A stretch of 7,342 bases of DNA from JAAYWY01 sp050945275 (GCA_050945275.1 JBMNSQ010000088.1:1-7342); one strand, 5' to 3'; positions 1 through 6,888 are shown, counted from the stretch's first letter. Numbers and translations are program-made. The notes: generated by a model not told the origin, from the letters alone.

Positions 1-32
1 CCAACAACAAATATGTTGGAACCGATACTCAT
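1..32 (-). CDS. 5' end of an unidentified gene (cut by window edge)
   Basis: An ATG at 32-30 on the minus strand opens a frame reading MSIGSNIFVVG before the window ends. It is preceded by GGGAGGTG at 38-45, one of the best ribosome binding sites in the window, with seven bases between GGAGG and the ATG. The start lies about 38 bp past the stop codon of the exporter gene and no terminator is seen between them, so the two are probably co-transcribed. Ten residues, mostly hydrophobic after residue 6, are too few to name a family. The call as a real gene rests on the binding site and the spacing. Confidence 0.5.
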   Translation of the reverse strand, partial: MSIGSNIFVV

Positions 33-70
33 CCGGACACCTCCCAGCGTAGTAAAACTTTCTCCATCGG

Positions 71-1297
71 CTATCGGTCGAGAAGGTGCTGCAGCAGTGC
101 GCTTAGCCCTGTTATAATTACCACCCCTGTTCCCGCAATAAGAAACCACAGCGGTACACCGTACCGCTCAGCCACTGGTCCGGCAATCAATAGACCGATG
201 GGCATGGTGATGGATAGCAAGCTACCCAGCAGCGAGAATGCTCGGCCTTGTGCCTCTTTGGGTATGGTTTCCTGTAGATAGGCAGTAAAGGGTATGTTGT
301 ACAGATTTACACTGGCTCCCATGGCCAGACACAAAGCCACAAAAATCCAAAATCCCACCATGGTAGGCGGGAGCATTCCACCTAGCAGTGATGCCACGCC
401 CAACACCATAAGTCCCAAGTGAACAACGCCTAGCTTGTTTTTTATTTCCCCCAGGCCACTGACGGCAACTGCCCCAAGCATCATGCCAATTGAGTATGCA
501 AGCTGGTTAATGCTCAAATGCCAGGCGGTGGCCTTAAAATAGTCGCTGGTCATTAGCGGATAAAACATCGATAATGGCATGAAAAAAACCATACTGATAG
601 CAGAAGCCATTGTGACAATATAAAGCCTCTTATCGCTTAAATACACTGCTATTCCTTCCTTGATTTCAGCTGCGAAATTGGGGCGGGGTCTTTTTTCGTA
701 CTCAATCTCTGGGATTGCTACAACAGCAACTGAAATGCTTGCAACCACGGCTCCCAGCAAGTCGGTAAGCAAAATAATAGGTAATGGCAGCACCGCATAC
801 ATAGCAGCACCTAAGATAGGACCTACCATAAATGCAGCCGACTGCATGAATTGGCTCCAGCTGTTGGCTCGCACAAGCTCTTCTTTGGGAACGAGCATAG
901 GCACTGCAGCTTGAATCGCCGGCAGGTGAAAAACGCTGCCCACAGCACGGGCGCCCAGCACTACGCAAGCCAACCAATAAGGTGGGTCCCAAATAAGAAA
1001 CGAGATAGCAAAGACAGTGGCCACCAGTCCTATAAACAAGTCAGCACCGATAATCACTGTCTTTCGACTAAGCCGGTCAACCCAAACACCAGCAAAAGGT
1101 CCAAGCAAAAACTGAGGCAGAAACGCAAGTAAGCCCGCCAAGGACATTATAAGCGGGGATGCTGTTTCACTGGCCAACCACCATATAAGTGAGAATTGTA
1201 CCGCGCTACTACCGATAAGGGATACGGTTTGCCCAGCGGCAATGGTTAGAAATCCCTTCTTCCAGCTAATAGGTTGATAGTCGTTTGCATTCTCCAT
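71..1297 (-). CDS. Major facilitator superfamily exporter (drug/macrolide efflux-like, DHA3/MFS_3 type)
   Basis: This 408-residue integral membrane protein probably exports a small hydrophobic molecule using the proton gradient. The length and the even spread of hydrophobic segments fit the 12-helix MFS fold. The loop between helices 2 and 3 carries the family motif A, GVWVDRLSRK (residues 70-79). The second half starts after a hydrophilic central loop rich in Glu, Arg and Lys at about 197-224. The stretches VPKEELVRANSW (136-147) and IPKEAQGRAFSL (345-356) are the matching post-helix motifs common in MefA/EntS-like transporters. The ATG at 1297 is the only possible start near the N-terminus, because an in-frame TAA lies immediately before it. 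The nearest Shine-Dalgarno, GGAGG, is 13 nt away, which is longer than usual and suggests modest translation. Substrate cannot be read from sequence; macrolide or siderophore export are both possible. Confidence 0.85.
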   Translation of the reverse strand: MENANDYQPISWKKGFLTIAAGQTVSLIGSSAVQFSLIWWLASETASPLIMSLAGLLAFLPQFLLGPFAGVWVDRLSRKTVIIGADLFIGLVATVFAISFLIWDPPYWLACVVLGARAVGSVFHLPAIQAAVPMLVPKEELVRANSWSQFMQSAAFMVGPILGAAMYAVLPLPIILLTDLLGAVVASISVAVVAIPEIEYEKRPRPNFAAEIKEGIAVYLSDKRLYIVTMASAISMVFFMPLSMFYPLMTSDYFKATAWHLSINQLAYSIGMMLGAVAVSGLGEIKNKLGVVHLGLMVLGVASLLGGMLPPTMVGFWIFVALCLAMGASVNLYNIPFTAYLQETIPKEAQGRAFSLLGSLLSITMPIGLLIAGPVAERYGVPLWFLIAGTGVVIITGLSALLQHLLDR

Positions 1298-1335
1298 TTA
1301 CTCAGTCACGCCTCCGCCGATTCTTTTTCTTAGGG

Positions 1336-1457
1336 AGTAATCAAGACATTGCCATCTACAAAATTTGGGACCTACGCCATCACTAAAAGAAATCCGTCTG
1401 CGTTGTCATCCTAAGGGCTTTGCCCGAAGGACCTATCTCTCTCATGTCTTGATTACT
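1336..1457. repeat. MITE-like intergenic element with 14-bp perfect terminal inverted repeats and an internal hairpin
   Basis: AGTAATCAAGACAT at 1336-1349 is matched exactly by its reverse complement at 1444-1457, giving a 122-bp unit. Inside it, 1409-1431 folds as TCCT-AA-GGGC-TTT-GCCC-GA-AGGA. The surrounding text, GTCATCCT...GAAGGACCT, resembles the GTCATCCTGAG...GAAGGATCT hairpin repeats that occur between genes in many bacteria (from memory, not searched). No clear target-site duplication is seen and there is no coding potential. Confidence 0.45.
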
Positions 1458-1478
1458 TCTAGAATACCGCAAAAACCT

Positions 1479-1507
1479 TTGTATGTATATGGAAGTCGCG
1501 GTACAAT
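1479..1507 (+). promoter_or_regulatory. Putative sigma-A promoter of the metallophosphoesterase gene
   Basis: TACAAT at 1502-1507 is one base from the -10 consensus. TTGTAT at 1479-1484, 17 bp upstream, is a weak -35. Transcription would begin near 1514, just before the AAGGAG at 1526-1531. A small inverted repeat, TACCGC (1465-1470) and GCGGTA (1498-1503), brackets the -35 and touches the -10, so it could be an operator. Confidence 0.45.
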
Positions 1508-1540
1508 TAGGAAAACCAATGGCCGAAGGAGTGTTTAAGC

Positions 1541-2374
1541 CTGAGAAAAAGAATCGCTGCTTTCTTGGCTGCAATCATATTTCTGGTCGCTTTTTTGTAC
1601 GCGGAAAATAATCTTATCACAATTAATAATTTAACATTATATCTCGATAACCTGCCAGCCGCTTTTGCCGGCCTAAAAATAGTGCACCTCTCTGACCTGC
1701 ACGGAAAAAAATTCGGCCAGAACCAACGGGCCCTAGTGAAAAAAGTGGAAACGATTCAACCGGATCTTGTAGTATTCACCGGTGACCTGATTGATCGCCA
1801 ACGCGGCGGCACCAAAGCGGGTCTGAAGCTCCTAGGGCGGTTGGCTACAATTGCCCCGGTGTATTACGTAACGGGAAATCACGAAGGGTGGACCGGGGAT
1901 TTTGACACCTTACGGCCCCAGCTAAAAAATAGTGATGTCAAGGTCTTAAGCGATACTCATGATCAACTGCGGCGTGATAAGGACAGCATCTACATCGTGG
2001 GTATTGACGATCCGACACTAAAACCGCGTCCTTACGGACCAGCCCAACAGGTTCGGGACGGCCTTGAAACTGCTTTAGAGGGGACCGATGGTTTCACTAT
2101 ACTTTTAGCCCATCGGCCGGAACTAATTGATATTTATAGCAGCTTTGGTGTAAACCTGGTTTTCTCGGGCCACGCCCATGGCGGGCAAATCCGGCTACCC
2201 TTTGTCGGCGGTCTGGTTGCACCTGGTCAAGGCTTCTTCCCTCGCTATGCCAGCGGCCCTTATACACATGGTTCTTCCACCCTTGTGGTCAGCCGGGGCC
2301 TTGGCAATAGCGTTTTCCCACAAAGGCTGTTTAACCGGCCCGAAATTTTCGTGGTGACGCTAAATAGAAGCTAA
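1541..2374 (+). CDS. Membrane-anchored calcineurin-like metallophosphoesterase (YkuE-like)
   Basis: This is a metal-dependent phosphoesterase of the calcineurin fold, probably tethered to the outer face of the membrane by an N-terminal hydrophobic helix. All metal-binding motifs are present, numbered from a CTG start at 1541 (277 residues): D52-x-H54 in LSDLH, GD at 81-82, GNHE at 112-115, H191 in LAHRPE, and GHAHGGQ at 210-216. Known relatives such as Bacillus YkuE act on lipid-linked or phosphoester substrates at the cell surface; the substrate here is unknown. The first ATG-like or TTG start (TTG at 1565) has no binding site and would cut into the signal anchor. CTG at 1541 lies nine bases after AAGGAG and yields MRKRIAAFLAAIIFLVAFLYA, a basic-then-hydrophobic signal-anchor pattern. 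The gene is divergent from the exporter and is the only plus-strand gene in the window. Confidence 0.87.
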   Translation: MRKRIAAFLAAIIFLVAFLYAENNLITINNLTLYLDNLPAAFAGLKIVHLSDLHGKKFGQNQRALVKKVETIQPDLVVFTGDLIDRQRGGTKAGLKLLGRLATIAPVYYVTGNHEGWTGDFDTLRPQLKNSDVKVLSDTHDQLRRDKDSIYIVGIDDPTLKPRPYGPAQQVRDGLETALEGTDGFTILLAHRPELIDIYSSFGVNLVFSGHAHGGQIRLPFVGGLVAPGQGFFPRYASGPYTHGSSTLVVSRGLGNSVFPQRLFNRPEIFVVTLNRS

Positions 2375-2455
2375 TAAATACATAGTACCTACTGACTAAC
2401 CATTTCTATCCAGTAAAGAAGGCACTAATCGTCTTTGAAAATAAGAGAAACAAAT

Positions 2456-2496
2456 GAGGCCGTCCCACATTAGACTGTGCTGGTGGGTACAGCCTC
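2456..2496 (-). terminator. Intrinsic terminator after the AraC-family gene
   Basis: On the minus strand, 2496-2483 pairs with 2468-2456 as a 13-bp stem with one bulged A and one U-G pair, closed by a 14-nt loop. It is followed by a U-rich tail, ATTTGTTTCTCTTATTTT (2455-2438). It lies 51 bp past the regulator's stop codon. In the plus direction the stem has a C-A mismatch and no T-tract, so it does not serve the metallophosphoesterase gene well. Confidence 0.8.
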
Positions 2497-2546
2497 CTTT
2501 GGGTAAAAACAGACGAAGCACATGATGGATGACGGACTTTGAGTTA

Positions 2547-3410
2547 TTATTTCTTCCGAACGGGGATCCAAACCTCGCTATACCCGTAATCCTTTTTTTG
2601 TTCATTCATTTTTGTAAAAGAAAAAGCAGGGGCGTTAACTACTTCGTAATCAGAAGAAGGAAGCCATTCTGAGTATATTCTGGCCATTGTATCTTGTAAC
2701 GTCGAAGGAAATGGCCCCTCATTCGGAAATACTGCCCAAGTGTGGGCTTCAACTGGAACTTTTTCTAATAGGTCACTTACTTTGTTTTCAGTTGTTAGAA
2801 CGCCAATCAGGTGAGTTAAGTCTCCTTCTTCTTTTAAGAAACCAGCGTCAGCATCATAGGAAGCATTGACAACTTCATAAGGCTCTATGTTTTGAAGAGA
2901 ATGCATTTCTTCTTTTTGTTCATCTGTAATACTCTCGGCAAGCTTAACAATCTCGTTATTAATACCTTCGAATTGCATAGGAACACGTTTGCTTACCCCG
3001 ACTAAATTAAACGCCGGTTTGTCCTCAATTCTAAACTCCATAGAAGTTCCTCCCTTGACTGTTATTGCGAATGAGAGTTTGGGAAACGATTTACTTACGC
3101 CTTTTTTTGTTACATCCGAGGGTAAGAACCCACTCCATTTCTTAAATGCTCGAGTAAAGCCATCTATGGACTGATAACCATATTTAAAAGCAACATCCGT
3201 TACTTTTTCTCCATGCAATAAATCCTTATTTGCCTCGGACAATTTCCTGTTCTTGATATACTCACTGAGCGTAAACCCTGAGAGGTAAAAAAATATCTTT
3301 CTAAAGTGGTAATCACTAACCCCAGCATACTCGGAAATTTCCTCCAGAGTTAGAGCATCGGTTAAATGGTCTTCAATATAATCAATCACATGGTTTAATT
3401 CCTTTAGCAT
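2547..3410 (-). CDS. AraC-family transcriptional regulator with C-terminal GyrI-like effector-binding domain
   Basis: This cytoplasmic regulator probably senses a small molecule or drug. With the ATG at 3410 it has 287 residues. Residues 1-105 are an AraC-type double helix-turn-helix: the first at about 19-39 (LTLEEISEYAGVSDYHFRKIF), the second at about 67-91, ending in the typical GFTRAFKKWSGFLPSDV signature. Residues 124-285 match the GyrI-like/AraC effector domain, opening MEFRIEDKPAFNLVG and closing with YSEVWIPV, whose Glu (279) is the usual ligand-contacting position. The DNA-binding domain at the N-terminus is the Rob/YdeE-like order. A longer reading from TTG at 3443 is possible, but AGAGGGAG just before the ATG favours the shorter one. 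The gene has its own promoter and terminator and looks more A+T-rich than its neighbours, which hints at transfer from a low-G+C Firmicute. No target gene is adjacent. Confidence 0.87.
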   Translation of the reverse strand: MLKELNHVIDYIEDHLTDALTLEEISEYAGVSDYHFRKIFFYLSGFTLSEYIKNRKLSEANKDLLHGEKVTDVAFKYGYQSIDGFTRAFKKWSGFLPSDVTKKGVSKSFPKLSFAITVKGGTSMEFRIEDKPAFNLVGVSKRVPMQFEGINNEIVKLAESITDEQKEEMHSLQNIEPYEVVNASYDADAGFLKEEGDLTHLIGVLTTENKVSDLLEKVPVEAHTWAVFPNEGPFPSTLQDTMARIYSEWLPSSDYEVVNAPAFSFTKMNEQKKDYGYSEVWIPVRKK

Positions 3411-3453
3411 CGTCTCCCTCTTCTCGTATCTACATGATACCAAAGCTACTTTA

Positions 3454-3489
3454 ATTATACTCGACTTTTTAACACAAAAAATATCGAGT
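3454..3489 (-). promoter_or_regulatory. Promoter and possible operator of the AraC-family gene
   Basis: A perfect TATAAT -10 lies at 3459-3454 on the minus strand, about 44 bp before the ATG. Upstream is an A/T-tract region without a good -35. An inverted repeat, ACTCGA and TCGAGT (3459-3464 and 3484-3489, 19 bp apart), brackets the -35 region and touches the -10. That placement suits a regulator binding site, perhaps for self-control. Confidence 0.5.
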
Positions 3490-3557
3490 CGTTATAGAAT
3501 ACGCCACCACCTAAGGTTAGTAAGTCTTATTTGGAGAGCCAACCTTATCGTTTCTTC

Positions 3558-4067
3558 TTATTTTTTACCCGGCTCGGCCATTCGCGTGCTCAAATCATCA
3601 CATAAATCGGCCTTGGTCAGGACAATAACTGACGCTGCCCTGCTATCCAATGCAATAGACAGATACCGTTCCAGACGGCGCAGGTTAAAATCAGCGTTCA
3701 GGGACATACAAATAAAAACCACATCAATGTTAGCTGCCACAATCTGGGTCTCATGAGATTTTCCGGCAGCTTGTCGCTTAAATACGCTTTTGCGCCGGAG
3801 CACGTGATGGATGACTGCATTTCCTGAGCCGCTATCTAGTCTATCAATCATAACCCAGTCACCGACAGCAGGGAAATCAGCGCTGTCACTAGCGTTGTAA
3901 GCTAGCTTACCCGAAACCTCGGCTTGTATCTCCCCGCTTTCAGCAATTACTTTGTATAACTTGCGATGCTGTTCAGATATCCTCGCCAGAAACATTCCAT
4001 TATACAAAGTAGCTTCTTGCTCAAAGCGTGGTGTTAGTCCATAGCTTTTTAAGTCAATATAACTCAT
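3558..4067 (-). pseudogene. rsgA: Truncated ribosome small-subunit GTPase RsgA (N-terminal half only)
   Basis: Intact RsgA is a circularly permuted GTPase of about 290-360 residues that helps mature the 30S subunit. This copy keeps only about 169. Present are the N-terminal OB-fold (through FPAVGDWVMIDR), the linker VIHHVLRRKSVFKRQAAGK, the stretch IVAANIDVVFICMSLNADFNLRRLERYLSIA, and the G4 motif TKAD. The frame then runs into EPGKK and stops. Missing are the P-loop (G1), G2, the DTPG motif (G3) and the C-terminal zinc-binding Cys/His cluster, and none occurs in other frames downstream. The fragment therefore cannot hydrolyse GTP. The start at 4067 is chosen because GGGAG lies six bases before it; an ATG at 4085 adds six residues and also has a fair AAAGGG. 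It follows the histidine kinase gene by about 90 bp without a clear terminator, so it may be transcribed by read-through. Confidence 0.8.
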
Positions 4068-4160
4068 CTTAATCTCCCAAATCATATGATTATCCCTTTT
4101 AGCAGGTCAACAGCTTAACAAAAGACGTTGGGCTGTAGAGCACAGTGGCCATATCGGCTA

Positions 4161-5612
4161 TCATCTTGGAAGCACTACAGTAATACGTGTACCGATACCT
4201 AACCGGCTCAAAACTTCAACGTGCCCTCCATGCCGCTCCACAATCCATTTGGCTATGGCCAGACCCAAACCCGAACCGCCAGTTTTCCTGGCTCGGGATT
4301 CATCGGAACGATAAAAGCGGTCAAATATATTTGGCAGCTCCTCCGGTGCGATTCCAATACCATTATCCTGCACGCTAATGCGAATCGAACCTTTCTCGGT
4401 AATAACCCTTATAATAATCTTCTCTCCGCTGGGGCTATATTTTATGCTATTATCCACCAGTATTCGAATCGCTTGCTTAAAAAGCTGCTTATCGGCCTTA
4501 ATATCAGCAGGCCGCACCAAATTCAGTTCAAAATTGTGATCGGGATGTATCATTCGCGCTTCAGTTGCGATCTCATCAATTACATCAGAGCAGTCAAAGT
4601 CCTGTTTGTGAAGCTTAAGGGTTTCATTATCACCCCGAGCCAGAAACAAGAGCTGTTCCACCAAATCCTTCATGCTTTCTGTCTCGCTCTTGATAGCGTC
4701 TATTGACTCTTGCAGAGTTTTCTCATCTTTTTTACCCCAACGGTCTAAAAGATTTGCGTAGCCTTGGATAACAGATATCGGCGTACGTAGCTCATGAGAC
4801 GCATCAGACACAAATCTCAGCTGCGATTCATAAGCAGCACTGATACGATTGAGCATTCCATTTATGGCTGCCGCCAAGTCCTTAAGCTCATTTTGAGCTT
4901 CGTCCACCGATATACGCCTATCCAGGCGGCTAGCATCAATATCGCTGATAACACCAGCCAGATTCTTAATCTGTGGGCCAGTCAGAGAACGCCCATAATA
5001 TAAGTCATCATTTATTTGTCTCGCTTTTTCCGCCATCTCCGACAAAGGTCTCAGAGTCTTCCTGATGACTCTTGAGCCTTTATTCATATTCTTTATTACA
5101 ATAAGCAGTTCAAAAAACAAAACAATGGCCGCCAAATAAAGCAACCGCTGTAGGTCAGTGCCCAAATCATACACTATTTTATACGCTGTGTCTTGAACCA
5201 AAAAGGCCATATTGTACGTTGCCCCGCCGATTCTGTCCCAAAAGCGCGTCTCTTTCTGGCCCCGAGGCATACTGATAATGCGTTTCACATCGCTAATCTG
5301 CACCGGCAAATGTTTCTGTACCTCGGCCGGCAAAACCAAGCCTTTAGGCGGCCTTTCAGTAACCAGAACCTGGTAGTCTTTGTCGATGCGGCTTACTGCC
5401 GGCAGATTATCATGACCCAAGTTAATCATATCAATTATAACTTGTGCTCCCTCTTCTGCCTTCCAGAGAGTAACCGACAGGCTCATTAAGAGGATCAGGA
5501 TATTTATCGATACAAATCCCGAAACCAGCCTTCCCATCAGGCGCATATTTAGTTTTAAAACCAGGGAAGAACGGATTTTGTCACTTATGGTGGCACTCTT
5601 GCCCTTACTCAT
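4161..5612 (-). CDS. HAMP-containing sensor histidine kinase
   Basis: This is the membrane sensor of a two-component system: it autophosphorylates on His and passes the phosphate to the response regulator encoded just upstream. The 483 residues run: cytoplasmic N-terminus, membrane helix about 28-50, an extracytoplasmic sensor region of about 100 residues (51-154), a second helix about 155-174, HAMP, HisKA, HATPase_c. The phospho-acceptor is H273 in SDASHELRTP. ATP-binding motifs are N388 (N box, LVDNSIKYS), DNGIGIA (416-422, G1), FDRFYR (430-435) and GGSGLGLAI (445-453, G2), so it should be active. The HAMP connector is longer than usual by some 20 residues (about 200-225). The ATG at 5612 overlaps the regulator's stop by 8 nt (ATGAGTAA), and the only purine-rich site, AAAGG, abuts it, pointing to translational coupling. 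The sensor region is not recognised, so the signal is unknown. Confidence 0.93.
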   Translation of the reverse strand: MSKGKSATISDKIRSSLVLKLNMRLMGRLVSGFVSINILILLMSLSVTLWKAEEGAQVIIDMINLGHDNLPAVSRIDKDYQVLVTERPPKGLVLPAEVQKHLPVQISDVKRIISMPRGQKETRFWDRIGGATYNMAFLVQDTAYKIVYDLGTDLQRLLYLAAIVLFFELLIVIKNMNKGSRVIRKTLRPLSEMAEKARQINDDLYYGRSLTGPQIKNLAGVISDIDASRLDRRISVDEAQNELKDLAAAINGMLNRISAAYESQLRFVSDASHELRTPISVIQGYANLLDRWGKKDEKTLQESIDAIKSETESMKDLVEQLLFLARGDNETLKLHKQDFDCSDVIDEIATEARMIHPDHNFELNLVRPADIKADKQLFKQAIRILVDNSIKYSPSGEKIIIRVITEKGSIRISVQDNGIGIAPEELPNIFDRFYRSDESRARKTGGSGLGLAIAKWIVERHGGHVEVLSRLGIGTRITVVLPR

Positions 5613-6300
5613 CCTTTATCACATACCCCACTCCGCGAACGGTATGAATTAATTTAAGTCCAAACGGCTCCTCGATCTTGGCACGAAGATAGCGAATGTA
5701 AACGTCTACGGCATTAGTACCACCGGAAAAACCATAGCCCCACACCCGTTCCAACAAAGTTCCCCGATTAAGTACGATATTTTTGTTCTCTAGTAAGTAC
5801 TGCAGCAAATCAAATTCGCGTTTGGTCAGCTCAATCTGTTCATCCTTGACCCAAACTTCTCTTTTTAGCGGATCAAGGCGTAGCGCTCCCGAAACCAGAA
5901 CCGGTGGCGTTTTTGCTCCATTACCACCGGCCTTATTTCTAAGAGCAGCCCTGATTCGAGCTAAAAGCTCCTCAATGGCAAACGGCTTGGTAACATAATC
6001 GTCGGCACCTGTGTCCAGCCCTGCAACCTTATCCACGACCGCATCTCTGGCCGTCAGAAGTATCACCGGTACATCCGAAAACTGCCGCATCCGTCTTAGA
6101 ACCTCGATCCCATTTAAGCCCGGCAACATAATGTCTAGAAGTACAAGATCAAAAGAGCGGGTTTTCACCAGCTCTAACCCGCTTCTCCCATCAAAGGCCT
6201 TTTCAACCTCGTAGCCTTCAAACTCAAGCTCTAGCTCCACAAACCGCGCTATCTTCTCTTCATCTTCAATTATCAGTATCTTTCCTACGCATTCTCTCAT
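5605..6300 (-). CDS. OmpR/PhoB-family response regulator
   Basis: This 231-residue cytoplasmic DNA-binding regulator is controlled by the histidine kinase that follows it. The receiver domain (about 6-121) has the acidic pair E12/D13, the phospho-acceptor D56 in LVLLDIMLPG, T83 in LLTARD and K105 in VTKPFA. The winged-helix domain (about 133-229) ends in IRYLRAKIEEPFGLKLIHTVRGVGYV, the standard recognition-helix and wing region of the family. The start at 6300 has AAAGGA five bases upstream, although it lies 35 nt inside the preceding gene. Members of this family bind tandem direct repeats of about 11-bp period; such repeats precede this operon (6889-6921), so autoregulation is likely. It is close in pattern to PhoP/ResD/WalR-like regulators, but no specific ortholog is claimed. 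Confidence 0.95.
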   Translation of the reverse strand: MRECVGKILIIEDEEKIARFVELELEFEGYEVEKAFDGRSGLELVKTRSFDLVLLDIMLPGLNGIEVLRRMRQFSDVPVILLTARDAVVDKVAGLDTGADDYVTKPFAIEELLARIRAALRNKAGGNGAKTPPVLVSGALRLDPLKREVWVKDEQIELTKREFDLLQYLLENKNIVLNRGTLLERVWGYGFSGGTNAVDVYIRYLRAKIEEPFGLKLIHTVRGVGYVIKDE

Positions 6301-6844
6301 TACTATCCTTTACTTCCCTTTTTATATTCTCCGCCGCTTGAGCCACTGAATCCAAGGCCTGGTTAACACTTTCCTTTCCCAAATCGGGCCCAGCAAAACT
6401 ATATCTGTATCCCAAAAACAGCCCTATTATTATAAGAGGAACAGTCACCCAAAACGTAAATATCAAAAGTACCACCAGTACCGTCACCGGGACAGTCATT
6501 ATCTTGGTTCCGTCTTTCTTGACCTCAAAACTATTTCTGTTCCCCCGGACAATCAGCCGCCTACACCACCCAACAAATCGCCGCGCCAGCTCCGCAAAAG
6601 AAATACTATCATCCGGCTCGCTTTTCCCCTTAATATCCTGTTCATGCCTATCCTTAAGTTCCTCATCCGGATCCTTGGAACAGTAGAATCCCCCGTCCTG
6701 AGGGGGTGCAATCCGCTGCTCCTTTTCTAGAATAATAATAGCTTCTAGTATGTCCCCATTGGTTTTTTCCAGCACGGCCTTAGCTTCTTCATAAGAAATA
6801 TTGGCTTTCTCCCGCAGTCTCTCCACTTGCTCTAACGTAACCAT
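6266..6844 (-). CDS. Membrane protein with UBA/TS-N-like N-terminus and DUF4342-type domain
   Basis: This 192-residue protein opens the two-component operon. Residues 3-40 (VTLEQVERLREKANISYEEAKAVLE and on to GDILEAIIILEKEQ) read as a three-helix UBA/TS-N-like fold, as in elongation factor Ts. A hydrophilic, acidic linker follows (about 45-80). Residues 84-150 fit DUF4342: an amphipathic basic stretch, then GNRNSFEVKKDGTKIMTVPVT, then a long hydrophobic segment at 117-145 that could be one helix or a tight hairpin. The tail (153-192) is a charged, probably helical segment. No signal peptide is present, so the UBA-like part is expected in the cytoplasm. The start has a perfect AAGGAGG (6852-6858) seven bases before the ATG. 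The 3' end overlaps the response regulator gene by 35 nt. DUF4342 has no defined biochemical role that I know of; the context suggests a partner or target of the kinase/regulator pair. Confidence 0.82.
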   Translation of the reverse strand: MVTLEQVERLREKANISYEEAKAVLEKTNGDILEAIIILEKEQRIAPPQDGGFYCSKDPDEELKDRHEQDIKGKSEPDDSISFAELARRFVGWCRRLIVRGNRNSFEVKKDGTKIMTVPVTVLVVLLIFTFWVTVPLIIIGLFLGYRYSFAGPDLGKESVNQALDSVAQAAENIKREVKDSNERMRRKDTDN

Positions 6845-6876
6845 AAGGTAGCCTCCTTGGCATTTAGTATGGCTTT

Positions 6877-6882
6877 ATTATA
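6877..6882 (-). promoter_or_regulatory. -10 box of the DUF4342/two-component operon promoter
   Basis: TATAAT reads on the minus strand at 6882-6877, 32 bp before the operon's first ATG. The bases 16-18 bp upstream (such as ATATCC) do not resemble TTGACA. The promoter therefore probably needs an activator, and the tandem repeats at 6889-6921 occupy exactly that place. Confidence 0.65.
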
Positions 6883-6888
6883 CACGCT

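Larger units (their letters stand above)
1318..1556. repeat. 17-bp inverted repeat arms flanking the exporter/phosphoesterase intergenic region
   Basis: The 17 bases at 1318-1334 reappear in reverse complement at 1540-1556 with one mismatch; the shared core is AGAAAAAGAATCG. The left arm lies just upstream of the exporter's binding site. The right arm contains the likely CTG start of the phosphoesterase. The arms enclose 205 bp that contain a second, 14-bp inverted repeat. They could be the ends of an old small mobile element, a partial inversion, or chance. Confidence 0.4.

Noticed and set aside
1..19. CCAACA/TGTTGG hairpin as a terminator of the exporter gene.
   Set aside because: It falls inside the start of the next gene, after that gene's binding site, and has no T-tract within the window.
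2396..2605. Small minus-strand frame covering the end of the regulator gene and the terminator.
   Set aside because: It overlaps the end of the AraC-family gene in another frame and runs through the terminator hairpin; only a seven-residue match to RsgA is of interest, and that is reported separately.
3512..3547. Nine-bp inverted repeat followed by a T-rich stretch in the plus direction, resembling a terminator.
   Set aside because: No plus-strand gene ends nearby, and in the minus direction there is no T-tract.
3444..3557. Possible programmed frameshift joining the rsgA fragment to its missing C-terminal half.
   Set aside because: None of the three minus-strand frames in this stretch shows a P-loop, DTPG or zinc-binding residues; stops or unrelated residues follow at once.
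4091..4140. Imperfect ACAGC/GCTGT hairpin after the histidine kinase gene as a possible terminator.
   Set aside because: The stem is short and interrupted and no U-tract follows, so it cannot be supported.
4221..4706. 161-residue open frame on the plus strand opposite the histidine kinase gene.
   Set aside because: It lies entirely antisense to the well-supported kinase ATPase and HisKA regions, and its translation resembles no protein family.
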